A stretch of 64,000 nt of DNA from DTCV01 sp964641155 (GTDB lineage Archaea; Thermoproteota; Thermoprotei_A; Sulfolobales; NBVN01): positions 186,001-250,000 of the forward strand of contig CAZXJO010000002.1 in assembly GCA_964641155.1 (NCBI GenBank), read 5' to 3'. Under the pieces are notes generated by a model. It did not search any database, was not told where the DNA came from, and saw only the letters and a program-made list of their open reading frames with translations. Below are positions 23,235-31,544 of the stretch, in pieces. The number at the start of each line of letters is the position of its first letter. Positions within the stretch are counted from its first letter, which is position 1. Made by a program: the position numbers and the translations under genes.

Positions 23235-24791
23235 TTAAGGGAACCCAATACTGAGAGCGTATCCATCACCCCTAATATCCGTTGCCCCAACCTTAATATT
23301 TCCTTCAGCGCCTTCTTTGAATTCTAGGATGGATGCGACGCCTAACCTGCTAGGGTACTCAACCATTTTCACCTTATTAATCCCCCCCTCGGGGATGTTG
23401 AAGCCCTCCTCAACGATTAAGTCGTTGGTGCTGGGGTCCCATATGAATCTAGGTAGTTCTACTGCTTCCTGGGGATGTAGCCTGTAGTCTATTAGGTCTG
23501 TAATTAACTCTACATGTATTTGGGGTCTGTAATGACCTCCTGAGGTGCCTAAAGCCCACTTTAGGGAGCCGTCGGGGTTTAAGATGATGGTAGATGATAA
23601 CGTGTGGAAGGGGTACTTTCTAGGGGCTAGTTCGTTGATATCGCCTTTAACTAGGTTGAAAGAACATCCCCGACAATTCAACGTGATGCCGTATTTGGGC
23701 TCAGTGATACCTGAGCCGAATGCGTAGAAAATGCTTTGGATCCCTGAAACAACGTTACCGTATTTGTCGGAGATGACGTAGTAAGTAGTATCCCCTGACG
23801 CGGGCGCTGACTTCAAAGGAATTGACTCCTCATCCAACGCCCTTAACAGCTCCATGAGTACCTCGTTACTTAAGAGGTCCTTGCTAACATATCTTGGGTC
23901 CCCCACGTACTTGTCCCTCACACGGTATGCGGCCTTGAAGTACTTGAAGAACGCCTTAATTCTCTCACCGCTAAGTATCCCAATCCTCCCTACGTCAAGA
24001 GCTGATAGCAGGTGTAACAGGTGAAGGGTTGTGACACCCTGCGTGTTCGGCGGGGTCTCGTAGACCAGGTAACCCCTATACACCGCCTTAATGGGCTCAT
24101 CCCAGAACGATTTGAAATCCTTCATATCAGAAGCGTCTATAAATCCCCCTTTACTGCTTAAGTAGCTCACTATAGAATCAGCTATATCCCCTTCGTAGAA
24201 GTTCCTGTAGTCCTCCGATATGAGTTCCAAGGCCTTACCAATTCCCGGGAACTTGATTAGGTTACCAACACCTATGTCAGAGGTGAGGTACGTCGCCTTA
24301 GACCCTTCATCACGTAGCAGTAATTCGTAGTTGTCCTTTATAGCTTTAACTAGTGAGGGGTACATGGGAAATCCGTTAACGGCTAAGTTCATAGCGGGTT
24401 CAACCAAATCCTCCCATTCCAGGGTTCCGAACCTACTCCACATGTTGTGAAGGGCGTCAACCATGCCTGGGACCGTGACGCTGTACGGTGAGTTGGGGTG
24501 TATCTCATTAATTCCCAGGGACCTGAGTAGTTCGGCGTCGGCGGTCCTCGATGAGTAACCGCTACCGTTTATAAAGTAAATTCTACCGTCATCAGCCCTG
24601 TAGATGAGGGCGAAGTAATCCCCACCTAAACCGCTTAACTGGGGCTGAAGAGCGCTTAGAGCGAAGGAAGTGGCTACGGCTGCATCAACAGCGTTCCCCC
24701 CGGAGTGCAAGGTCTTCGCACCGACCACGGAGGCTAGAGGGTGCTCGGACACGACTAAATCGGTTGGTGAGATAAACGGTGTCCTAAACAT
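23235..24791 (-). CDS. Gamma-glutamyltransferase family protein
   Basis: A 518-residue Ntn-hydrolase precursor. The large-subunit region begins with VVSEHPLASVVGAKTLHSGGNAVDAAVATSFALS (short pieces: GGNAVDAAVA, QLSGLGGDYF). The autoprocessing nucleophile threonine is in SGDTTYYVISDKYGN near residue 330, which would become the N-terminus of the small subunit. TSGGHYRPQIHVE corresponds to the family's late glycine-rich loop. No signal peptide is visible, so the enzyme is probably cytoplasmic. That suits archaeal GGT-like proteins that act on small gamma-glutamyl or related amide substrates rather than extracellular glutathione. Start is ATG. Confidence 0.85.
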   Translation of the reverse strand: MFRTPFISPTDLVVSEHPLASVVGAKTLHSGGNAVDAAVATSFALSALQPQLSGLGGDYFALIYRADDGRIYFINGSGYSSRTADAELLRSLGINEIHPNSPYSVTVPGMVDALHNMWSRFGTLEWEDLVEPAMNLAVNGFPMYPSLVKAIKDNYELLLRDEGSKATYLTSDIGVGNLIKFPGIGKALELISEDYRNFYEGDIADSIVSYLSSKGGFIDASDMKDFKSFWDEPIKAVYRGYLVYETPPNTQGVTTLHLLHLLSALDVGRIGILSGERIKAFFKYFKAAYRVRDKYVGDPRYVSKDLLSNEVLMELLRALDEESIPLKSAPASGDTTYYVISDKYGNVVSGIQSIFYAFGSGITEPKYGITLNCRGCSFNLVKGDINELAPRKYPFHTLSSTIILNPDGSLKWALGTSGGHYRPQIHVELITDLIDYRLHPQEAVELPRFIWDPSTNDLIVEEGFNIPEGGINKVKMVEYPSRLGVASILEFKEGAEGNIKVGATDIRGDGYALSIGFP

Positions 24792-24882
24792 TTACCTCCC
24801 CACTAATCCCCCTACCATAGGTTTTTAAATTAAGAACATTCCGTATAAGTTGTGAAATTATGGGGGAGTACCCTAGGAGGCG

Positions 24883-26085
24883 ATGACGGTGTTCCTCAAC
24901 CCTATGTACGCGACAATAGTAGCGATCGTGGTGCTCTTTACGTTACTGTACCGTAGGGTGAACTTAGCTGCTTCCTTGCTTACAGCCTCCTTCGTGCTTG
25001 CAGTACTTACATTAGACCCGTCCAGGATACCTTTAGCGTACTACCAAACGGCTGTGAGACCTATAAACGTAGACGTTATTCTCGCAAGTGCTGTCATAGG
25101 TGTGATGGCTAACATCTACAGGGAGTCGGGCGTGATAACCAAGTTAAGTAACGCCCTAATGGTAGTTCTTAAGAAGGCGTGGGTGGCGATCACGTTGATA
25201 CCAGCCATCTTCGGCTTCCTGCCGGTGCCTGGTGGTGCTTTAATGTCCGCACCCTTCGTATCAGAGATCTCTAATAAGACCTTATTAGATAGGGATAAGG
25301 CGGCTTACATTAACGTCTGGTTCAGACACATGATAGCCCCGATATATCCCTTAACCCAAATAGTCATCCTAACCTCGGCCTTATCCGGGTTCGACGTGGT
25401 TCAAATAGCGATATACGACATACCGCTGGCCTTAGCGATGTATGCGGTGGGGTTCATACCCATATACAGGGATCTGAGGAATAAGTCGGTTGCTATAGTC
25501 GATGAGCCCCGCAGCACGTTAAAATTCATGATACCCCTCATCATATCGGTCTTCGTAGTGATTGCTGGTGTCAACGTGGTTGCATCAACTTTGATAGGGG
25601 TCCTAGTATTGATACTCTTAGTGAGGCCTAAAGCATCGGTGCTCTCGAGATCGGTCTTTAATAAGGACGTCGGAATGGTTATCATTACCTCATACGCAGC
25701 ACTCTCGGTCCGTGAGGTTTTGGTGCTGAGCGAGTTCCCGGAAATGTTTGTGTCGTTGTTCAGTGACTCATCATCAATAACGCTAACTGCGTCGATAATT
25801 CTCGTATCAGCTGTACTTGGGTTCATGTTGGGAATCCCCACAGGTGCGTTAGCAGTTACGGTACCCTTGGTCGTTAGCGTAGTCCCTGATGTGAGGTTGG
25901 TGAGCCTAACGTTAGTCATAACTTACTTAGGATACATGGTATCTCCATCACATCTGTGTTTGGTGCTCACCATAAGGTTCTTTAAAACGCATTTAGGTAA
26001 CGTCTACAGGTACTTATTGCCAAGTACCATCATGACTACGTCCCTTGTAATGGCGCTTTACTTCCTCACCTTCGCCATTGCCTGA
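24883..26085 (+). CDS. DUF401-family integral membrane protein
   Basis: A 400-residue polytopic protein with about ten hydrophobic helices, including two large central loops. The signature FGFLPVPGGALMSAPFV near residue 113 is characteristic of DUF401, and NVWFRHMIAPIYPLTQ follows. In the second half GIPTGALAVTVPLVV and a re-entrant-type SPSHLCLVLTIRFFK resemble ion-transporter (IT) superfamily hairpins, so a secondary transport role is likely, with the substrate unknown. The ATG is preceded by an excellent TAGGAGG ribosome-binding sequence. It is divergent from the gamma-glutamyltransferase gene. Confidence 0.85.
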   Translation: MTVFLNPMYATIVAIVVLFTLLYRRVNLAASLLTASFVLAVLTLDPSRIPLAYYQTAVRPINVDVILASAVIGVMANIYRESGVITKLSNALMVVLKKAWVAITLIPAIFGFLPVPGGALMSAPFVSEISNKTLLDRDKAAYINVWFRHMIAPIYPLTQIVILTSALSGFDVVQIAIYDIPLALAMYAVGFIPIYRDLRNKSVAIVDEPRSTLKFMIPLIISVFVVIAGVNVVASTLIGVLVLILLVRPKASVLSRSVFNKDVGMVIITSYAALSVREVLVLSEFPEMFVSLFSDSSSITLTASIILVSAVLGFMLGIPTGALAVTVPLVVSVVPDVRLVSLTLVITYLGYMVSPSHLCLVLTIRFFKTHLGNVYRYLLPSTIMTTSLVMALYFLTFAIA

Positions 26086-26139
26086 CGCTAAGCTTTTATG
26101 CTCGCGGGCATTTATTGATTAGGAGGCAATGCCTGAAGC

Positions 26140-27234
26140 ATGAAGGCAGTTGTGTTGGCTGGGGGGTTTGCCACCAGGTTAAGACCACTAACACTGACCA
26201 GACCAAAACCGTTACTTCCCGTACTGGATAGGCCGCTACTTGATTGGATAATGGAGGAGTTGGTTAGGAGTGATTGCGGCGATGTCATAATATCGGTGAG
26301 GTACTTAGCGGATGCGATTAAGAGGTACCTCAACCGTAACAACAATTACGGGGTTAGCGTGGCTTTCGCGGAGGAGGTGCGTCCCCTGGGGGATGCAGGG
26401 CCGTTAAGGCTGATTAACGATTTGCACGGTCTTGACTCGACGTTCTTAGTTGTGTACGGCGATATTTTCTCGAACGTGAATTTCTGCGATGTGCTCAGGT
26501 TCCATAAACAACACGGAGGCTTAGCAACGATGGTCGTTACCGAGGTTGAAGATCCCTCCAGGTACGGTGTTGCGGTCTTCGACGATTCTGGGAGGGTGCT
26601 TAAGTTCGTTGAGAAACCTCCGAAGGAGAAGGCCATCTCCAACACAGTTAACGCGGGTGTGTACGTGTTCGAACCTGAAGTTTTGAGGTATGTTCCGGAG
26701 CATCCCTCGAAGTTGGCGAGGGATGTCCTACCTAAGCTGGTCAATGAAGGAGTGCTTTACGCCTATAAACATGAGGGGATATGGTTGGACATAGGACTGC
26801 CGTCCGATTACCTTAAAGCAAATTTTGAGGCCCTCAAACACTACTATCCGAACGGATACGTGGGGAGTTCCTCAAAACTTGACAACGTTGAGATTGTTCA
26901 GCCGTCCTACATATCGTCAAACGTGAAGATAGGGGACATGTGTAAGATCGGCCCCTACACGATAATAGGAAGTAACTCAGTGATAGGCCCGGCTGTGAGG
27001 ATCAAGAACAGCCTACTCTTCAACAACGTGATAGTGGATGAGGGTTCATCAATAAGTAACTCGTTAATAGGTGAGCGCAGCATAATAGGTAAGTGGGTGA
27101 GGGTCGAACCCTTCTCGGTCATAGGGGATGAAGTCATTATCAGGGATGAGGTCCTCATCCCAAAGAGAACTATAATCCTGCCCTACAAAGAGGTTGACTC
27201 AAGCGTTGAGAAGGAAGGGGAGGTACTCCTCTGA
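26140..27234 (+). CDS. Sugar-phosphate nucleotidyltransferase with left-handed beta-helix
   Basis: A 364-residue protein. Residues 1-230 form the nucleotidyltransferase domain: LAGGFATRLRPLT (nucleotide loop), RPKPLLPVLDRPLL, VYGDIFSN (metal aspartate), FVEKPPKEKA and NAGVYVFEP. Residues 245-345 have hexapeptide-like strands (SSNVKIGDMCKIGPYTIIG and later repeats) of a left-handed beta-helix. This architecture is that of archaeal mannose-1-phosphate guanylyltransferase-like or glucose-1-phosphate thymidylyl/uridylyltransferase-like enzymes, which make nucleotide sugars for glycans. The exact sugar is undetermined. The ATG follows GGAGGCAATG. The next gene converges on it. Confidence 0.88.
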   Translation: MKAVVLAGGFATRLRPLTLTRPKPLLPVLDRPLLDWIMEELVRSDCGDVIISVRYLADAIKRYLNRNNNYGVSVAFAEEVRPLGDAGPLRLINDLHGLDSTFLVVYGDIFSNVNFCDVLRFHKQHGGLATMVVTEVEDPSRYGVAVFDDSGRVLKFVEKPPKEKAISNTVNAGVYVFEPEVLRYVPEHPSKLARDVLPKLVNEGVLYAYKHEGIWLDIGLPSDYLKANFEALKHYYPNGYVGSSSKLDNVEIVQPSYISSNVKIGDMCKIGPYTIIGSNSVIGPAVRIKNSLLFNNVIVDEGSSISNSLIGERSIIGKWVRVEPFSVIGDEVIIRDEVLIPKRTIILPYKEVDSSVEKEGEVLL

Positions 27235-27240
27235 ACTGGG

Positions 27241-27915
27241 TTAACCTAACTCCTCCGTAAACCTCCACTTCTTGTTAATTGAGTCGTAGTATATGAGTCC
27301 CCCTTCCCACAGCGTCTTTAGTAGGTTATGGCCCACCTTACCCAGCTTTTCCTTCATTTCCGACTCGTCGGTTGTGTTCAAAGATTCCAGCGATGATTTG
27401 AAGTTCTGCCAGAAACTGGGTTCTAGAGCTACCCTCTGACCTTTAACCTCAAGTATCACCGCCCCCTCCCTCCTCAACTTCTCGAAGAACGCATCCCTAT
27501 TCCTTATCTTGGACGCGATATCCTTCTCATACATTACTTTCTGCTCTTTAAGTACGTCAGTAGCTGATTTCTTAACCTCCTTAGGGGGTTGCTGGGGTAG
27601 GTGGGTCTCCGTCTTTCCCTTAATGGATTTAACTTCCTCCTCAAGACTCCTCACCCTCTCCGAAAGGTCGTCCAATACCTCAACCACGTCACCTAACTTC
27701 CTAGCCACCTCATCTATCTTAGCTGTGAATGGGTTTACCATGTCTTGGAGGACTCTCTGAATTTTACTTGAGTCCGTAACGGGTTGTGTAGCGTAAACCT
27801 CACCTCCCATGTGGTCTAGTATGAACTTCCTCACAGCTTCTACCACCGTCCCCGGGTAGGCCTTAACTATCTTCTCTAAAACGTCGTAAGGCAGTTCGAT
27901 CGTGATTTTAGGCAC
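27241..27915 (-). CDS. RHH-like, coiled-coil protein with C-terminal winged-helix-like region
   Basis: A 224-residue protein I do not assign to a named family. Residues 1-38 (KITIELPYDVLEKIVKAYPG and the following helix) have the strand-helix-helix pattern of ribbon-helix-helix DNA-binding domains. Residues 55-105 form a coiled coil with heptad leucines and valines (VRSLEEEVKSIK). After a polar linker rich in Gln/Pro, the last 90 residues (FFEKLRREGAVIL and LLKTLWEGGLIYYDSINKKW) look like a winged-helix-type domain. It may be a nucleic-acid-binding regulator or chromosome-associated protein. The start is GTG. It lies downstream of the glycosyltransferase operon on the same strand. Confidence 0.6.
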   Translation of the reverse strand: MPKITIELPYDVLEKIVKAYPGTVVEAVRKFILDHMGGEVYATQPVTDSSKIQRVLQDMVNPFTAKIDEVARKLGDVVEVLDDLSERVRSLEEEVKSIKGKTETHLPQQPPKEVKKSATDVLKEQKVMYEKDIASKIRNRDAFFEKLRREGAVILEVKGQRVALEPSFWQNFKSSLESLNTTDESEMKEKLGKVGHNLLKTLWEGGLIYYDSINKKWRFTEELG

Positions 27916-27965
27916 TTTGAACCCTATTTAAACTACGTTATACTCAATAAAAGCACTTCCCCTGG

Positions 27966-29210
27966 CTACCTCATCCTACCCCTAACCCTATCAACGAGCT
28001 CGCTTAACAACTTGGACATCAAGCACTTCTCAGCTTTTTCACGTGCTTTCCTAGCCATGAACTCCCTCTTGTCCGGGTTTCTAATCAAGTCTTCGATCGC
28101 CGCAGCAGCGCCCTCAATATCTTCAGGTCCTCCCACATGGACTCCCTCAACACCGTTAGTGATTAACCATTTCTGTCCGTAGGACGCACTGGTTATCACG
28201 GGAACCCCGCCGTACATGAATTCTATCTGCGTTAACCCCAACGCCTCCATCTTGGACATAATGATGTTAAGGTATGATGCCTTGATGAGGGAGGCCTTAG
28301 TTCCCTCATCCAGCTCCCCCGTGATGACCACGTTGTCCAGGTTTTTCGATTCCTTGACGACGTCGTCCCACTGGTCTCCCGGCCTACCGGCGATTACGAA
28401 GACGACGTCCTTCAACCTCCTCAACTTCTTGGCAACCCTAACCACTGCTAAGGGGTTCTTCCTCTCCTCTACGGTCCCTAAGTAAGATATTATGATTTTA
28501 TCATCGTCTATATCAAACTTGCTTTTAAAGTCCTCCGGCTTCGAGTTATCTATAAGTGATGCTACGTCGTCGTCTAAGCCTCCGGGGAATATGTAGATCT
28601 GCTCAGGCCTAGCCCCGTGAACGATCATCTCCTCAGCCTCTATGTTGGTCACGCATAGGATTAGATCAGCAGCCCTGAAAATCGACTGAAAGGCTGTTGA
28701 ATTCCACGCCATGCGGAAAGCCCTCTCTATGGGGTCGTACCTGCTGGGGTCTGGTGGTTGGTAGTGCGACATGTGGCCGAAAATGGTTGTTGAGACGTTC
28801 TCTCCTAAACTCCTCATAAGCCTCTTCCACATGATCCACTTAGAGGCCTCTTCCGGGCCGTTCCATAAGGTTGAATGAGTTATTAGTAAGTCAATACCGA
28901 TTGATTCATCTAAGTTCTTCAAAATCGTGATGAAGTCTCTGAACATTATCCTCCTAGGGGGCCAGAAGGTCTTATTACTATCAACCCTAATCGTCGGTAA
29001 ACCTACTTTCGGGTCCTTCTCGAATTTTATGTAGCCCTCAACGTTTTTTAAGACCTCATTTAACGGTATTACGGGTTCTCCGTCGTGGTATATGCTACTC
29101 ACTAACCAAGCGTCGAGGCCTAACCTCCTCGCCCATTTGACCATTCTCTGAGCCACTAACTCCTGTCCCTTACTGTTGGATGTCTGATACATTACGGAGA
29201 AAAACCTCAT
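27966..29210 (-). CDS. GT4-type glycosyltransferase of a probable trehalose/compatible-solute operon
   Basis: A 414-residue GT-B-fold glycosyltransferase. The N-terminal acceptor domain contains ITHSTLWNGPEEASKW and IFGHMSHYQPPDP. The C-terminal donor domain has YIFPGGLDDD, ISYLGTVEERKNPL, a VVITGELDEG segment and the family E-x7-E motif in MEALGLTQIE near residue 335. It is third in an operon after a trehalose-phosphatase-like HAD gene and a channel-like membrane gene. In Thermoproteus tenax a trehalose synthase/phosphatase gene is cotranscribed with a glycosyltransferase and a putative mechanosensitive channel, so a related role is likely (established parallel plus inference). The ATG follows a GAGGT sequence. 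Confidence 0.8.
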   Translation of the reverse strand: MRFFSVMYQTSNSKGQELVAQRMVKWARRLGLDAWLVSSIYHDGEPVIPLNEVLKNVEGYIKFEKDPKVGLPTIRVDSNKTFWPPRRIMFRDFITILKNLDESIGIDLLITHSTLWNGPEEASKWIMWKRLMRSLGENVSTTIFGHMSHYQPPDPSRYDPIERAFRMAWNSTAFQSIFRAADLILCVTNIEAEEMIVHGARPEQIYIFPGGLDDDVASLIDNSKPEDFKSKFDIDDDKIIISYLGTVEERKNPLAVVRVAKKLRRLKDVVFVIAGRPGDQWDDVVKESKNLDNVVITGELDEGTKASLIKASYLNIIMSKMEALGLTQIEFMYGGVPVITSASYGQKWLITNGVEGVHVGGPEDIEGAAAAIEDLIRNPDKREFMARKAREKAEKCLMSKLLSELVDRVRGRMR

Positions 29211-29213
29211 CGT

Positions 29214-29837
29214 TTACCTCCTAATAACCTGCTGGAGTATTTGGGCGAGTATTATGAAGATCATTGCTATGGTTAGGCCCCAGATGACCGGCATTAAGAG
29301 TATGTTCAAGGTGTATATGCTTAAACCCCCCTGTTCTAAGGCGAATATGAGGACGGCTAGGTATATCATTATTCTCAGATACTCAGCAACCGGTGTGAGT
29401 AGCCTGATCTCACTTCTCAGCTCACTGCTTTTGTAGATGTAGCTGATGAAGGTGTCTGTGAGGAGGAACCCTATTATTATTATAAGGAATGTCTTTATGA
29501 AGCCCACAATGTAGACGTGGACAATCGTGTAGAGAGTTTCCGAGAGCCAATAGATGCCTAGGTTGGAGGCTCCCAAACCCAACGCTAAGAGTACCGATGT
29601 CAGGTATATCGTCCATGAAGAAACCAGCCCGAAAAACTCGCTAGCGGAGTAACCGCTCCTCAACACTGCCTTACCGATGGCGAACTTCTTGAACCACTCA
29701 TCAAAACCTACCTTACTTAACACGTAGATCATGAATCGCTTGGTTAGGACCCCTCCGACATAGCCTGCCACCACTATTAAGGCGGAGGTCGCTAAAGTTA
29801 CTAAGAGGTCTAGATATCCCGGTATTTCATAGCTCAT
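29214..29837 (-). CDS. MscS-like N-terminal transmembrane-helix protein
   Basis: A 207-residue membrane protein with about five hydrophobic helices. It resembles the conserved-TM-helix repeats found in front of, or instead of, the MscS beta domain: GYVGGVLTKRFMIYVLSKVG (residues 24-43) and FLLTDTFISYIYKSS. The soluble MscS vestibule domain is absent. Its gene sits between the HAD phosphatase (11-base overlap) and the glycosyltransferase (three bases apart), matching the msc gene of the T. tenax trehalose operon. It may release the compatible solute on osmotic downshift (inference). Confidence 0.7.
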   Translation of the reverse strand: MSYEIPGYLDLLVTLATSALIVVAGYVGGVLTKRFMIYVLSKVGFDEWFKKFAIGKAVLRSGYSASEFFGLVSSWTIYLTSVLLALGLGASNLGIYWLSETLYTIVHVYIVGFIKTFLIIIIGFLLTDTFISYIYKSSELRSEIRLLTPVAEYLRIMIYLAVLIFALEQGGLSIYTLNILLMPVIWGLTIAMIFIILAQILQQVIRR

Positions 29838-30540
29838 GACCGATCAACCACTTGGGCAGTTCCTCGTACGGGACTTCGTAGTCCACCTCAACTTTCAGGT
29901 TGCGGTTGTAGCTATGCCGTATGAGGACTGATGTGTCTGAGACTTCAAACGCCGGTATGTCGTTTTCACCATCACCTACGTACACCACCTTATCAAGGCA
30001 GAGCAGTTTCCTTAACGTGCTGACGGCCTCCCCCTTATCCTTCTTAGATATGTAGATATCTACGAAGGGGTTGAGCCTGTATTCCATTACCTCAAGCCCC
30101 ACATTCCTCGCCGCCTGCAACACCTCTTCCAGACCTTCAGGGATTCTCCCGTAATCGCTCCAATCGATGCTTATACCTAGGAGTAAGCGGGTCAGAGATC
30201 TTTTCTCTTCAACGTATGAACCCGGTAACCTCTCGGCTAACTTCTTAACACCAATCATAGCTTCTATTAGGTGTTTCTTAGTAAGTGATACGTCGCATAG
30301 GAGGTAGTCCTTAGTCAGTATTTCCAGGCCGTTAACGCATACGTAGCAATGGAACATAGGGGCCTTACTTAAGAGGAAGTGACAATCCTTACTACTCGCC
30401 ACGGCCAGTACGTACTTACTTGACAGGTTCTTAAGGACATCCGCCAACTCACTACGTATTCCTGCCTTATCCCTAGGGACATTTAAGGGGCTCAAAGTAC
30501 CGTCGAAATCGAAGAAGATGCCTGCAGCCACAGCATTCAC
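29827..30540 (-). CDS. HAD-IIB phosphatase, trehalose-6-phosphate-phosphatase-like
   Basis: A 237-residue HAD phosphatase. Motif I is FFDFDGTLSPL (residues 9-19), motif II lies in AVASSKDCHF, motif III lysine in ISKKDKGEAV near 168, and motif IV in YVGDGENDIPAFEV near 190. The cap region has C2b/trehalose-phosphatase-like spacing, and the KGEAV-GDGEND ending resembles stand-alone trehalose-6-phosphate or sugar-phosphate phosphatases. It is the first gene of the phosphatase-channel-glycosyltransferase operon. No GT20 trehalose-6-phosphate synthase is fused or adjacent, so the GT4 enzyme may supply the phosphorylated sugar. Start is GTG. Confidence 0.78.
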   Translation of the reverse strand: MNAVAAGIFFDFDGTLSPLNVPRDKAGIRSELADVLKNLSSKYVLAVASSKDCHFLLSKAPMFHCYVCVNGLEILTKDYLLCDVSLTKKHLIEAMIGVKKLAERLPGSYVEEKRSLTRLLLGISIDWSDYGRIPEGLEEVLQAARNVGLEVMEYRLNPFVDIYISKKDKGEAVSTLRKLLCLDKVVYVGDGENDIPAFEVSDTSVLIRHSYNRNLKVEVDYEVPYEELPKWLIGHEL

Positions 30541-30587
30541 CGAGTTAATCAGGGAAGATGTTCATTTAAAAATGTTTGGGGTGATGC

Positions 30588-31544
30588 TTACCGTTTGGCC
30601 CCACTCCTCATCAGGAGGTCTTCCCATATGGCATCAACGTAGGCCTGAAGCTCTTTAACTATTTCATCCTCACTTACCGCATGCCTATATCTCTCCTGAA
30701 CCTTAAGGAATTCCAGTATGGGTTTCTTCAACGCTGGGTTTTTAGCGATTGCTAAGCTCCTATCAGTTAACCGCCACACCCCCTTCTCGTACTCCCATAA
30801 CGGGAAGTAACATGTGTCTACTGCAAGCCTACAGATCTCTATGGTCATGCTTGCGTCATGCCTCCACCCACGCGGACATGGTGATAGCACATGTATGAAC
30901 TTGGGGCCGCTAATGCTTAGTGACTTCTTCACCTTATTGATGAGGTCCACCCAATGCGCAGGTGTTGCTGTGGCTACGTAAGGGGCTCTGTGAGAGACGA
31001 TTATCTCGGCTATCGGCTTCTTATGCTGGAGTTTACCCGGGATTACAGCTCCGTGGGGTGATGTGGTTGTTGATGCTCCGTAGGGTGTGCCCCCACTCCT
31101 CTGTATACCTGTGTTCATGTAGGCCTCGTTGTCGTATAGGACGTACAGTACGTTATGGCCTCTTTCTATCATCCCGCTCAGTGACTGGAAACCTATGTCG
31201 TATGTCCCTCCGTCACCGCCGAAGACCACCAAGTTGACCTTATCGTCATTTATGGCCCCCCTCCTCTTAAGGGCTTTAAAGGCGGCCTCTATCCCGGATG
31301 CTGTGGCGGCGGCGTTTTCGAATGCGTTGTGGATCCATGGAACTTCCCAGGATGTGTACGGGAATATAGTGGTTGCGACTTGGAGGCATCCCGTAGCGTT
31401 AACGATGACAACTGGTTCGTTAATAGCTGATAACACTAGCTTGACTATTATTGGTGCGGCGCACCCGGGGCAGTGCCTATGCCCCTGCAGTAGTTTAGGC
31501 CTCGTCTTCACTAATTCCTTAATGTTGATGCTTGAAGACATCAC
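30588..31544 (-). CDS. porB: Pyruvate/2-oxoacid:ferredoxin oxidoreductase beta subunit
   Basis: A 318-residue thiamine-diphosphate subunit of a four-subunit 2-oxoacid:ferredoxin oxidoreductase. Visible are GHRHCPGCAAPI with two of the cluster cysteines near residue 25, NATGCLQVATT near 52, the TPP motif VVFGGDGGTYDIGFQ near 107-121 with LYDNEAYMNTGIQRSGGTP, and LSPCPRGW with a further cysteine near 220. These are the expected cysteines for the beta-subunit [4Fe-4S] cluster. It is the last gene of porG-D-A-B and overlaps porA (start GTG 31544 or ATG 31541). Pyruvate is the likely substrate because the gene order and motifs match archaeal POR, but other 2-oxoacids are possible. Confidence 0.92.
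   Translation of the reverse strand: MMSSSINIKELVKTRPKLLQGHRHCPGCAAPIIVKLVLSAINEPVVIVNATGCLQVATTIFPYTSWEVPWIHNAFENAAATASGIEAAFKALKRRGAINDDKVNLVVFGGDGGTYDIGFQSLSGMIERGHNVLYVLYDNEAYMNTGIQRSGGTPYGASTTTSPHGAVIPGKLQHKKPIAEIIVSHRAPYVATATPAHWVDLINKVKKSLSISGPKFIHVLSPCPRGWRHDASMTIEICRLAVDTCYFPLWEYEKGVWRLTDRSLAIAKNPALKKPILEFLKVQERYRHAVSEDEIVKELQAYVDAIWEDLLMRSGAKR

Noticed and set aside
22184..23290. Longer start of the isocitrate/isopropylmalate-type dehydrogenase at 23290
   Set aside because: It overlaps the upstream gamma-glutamyltransferase by 56 bases; ATG 23230 has a ribosome-binding sequence and the family-typical length.
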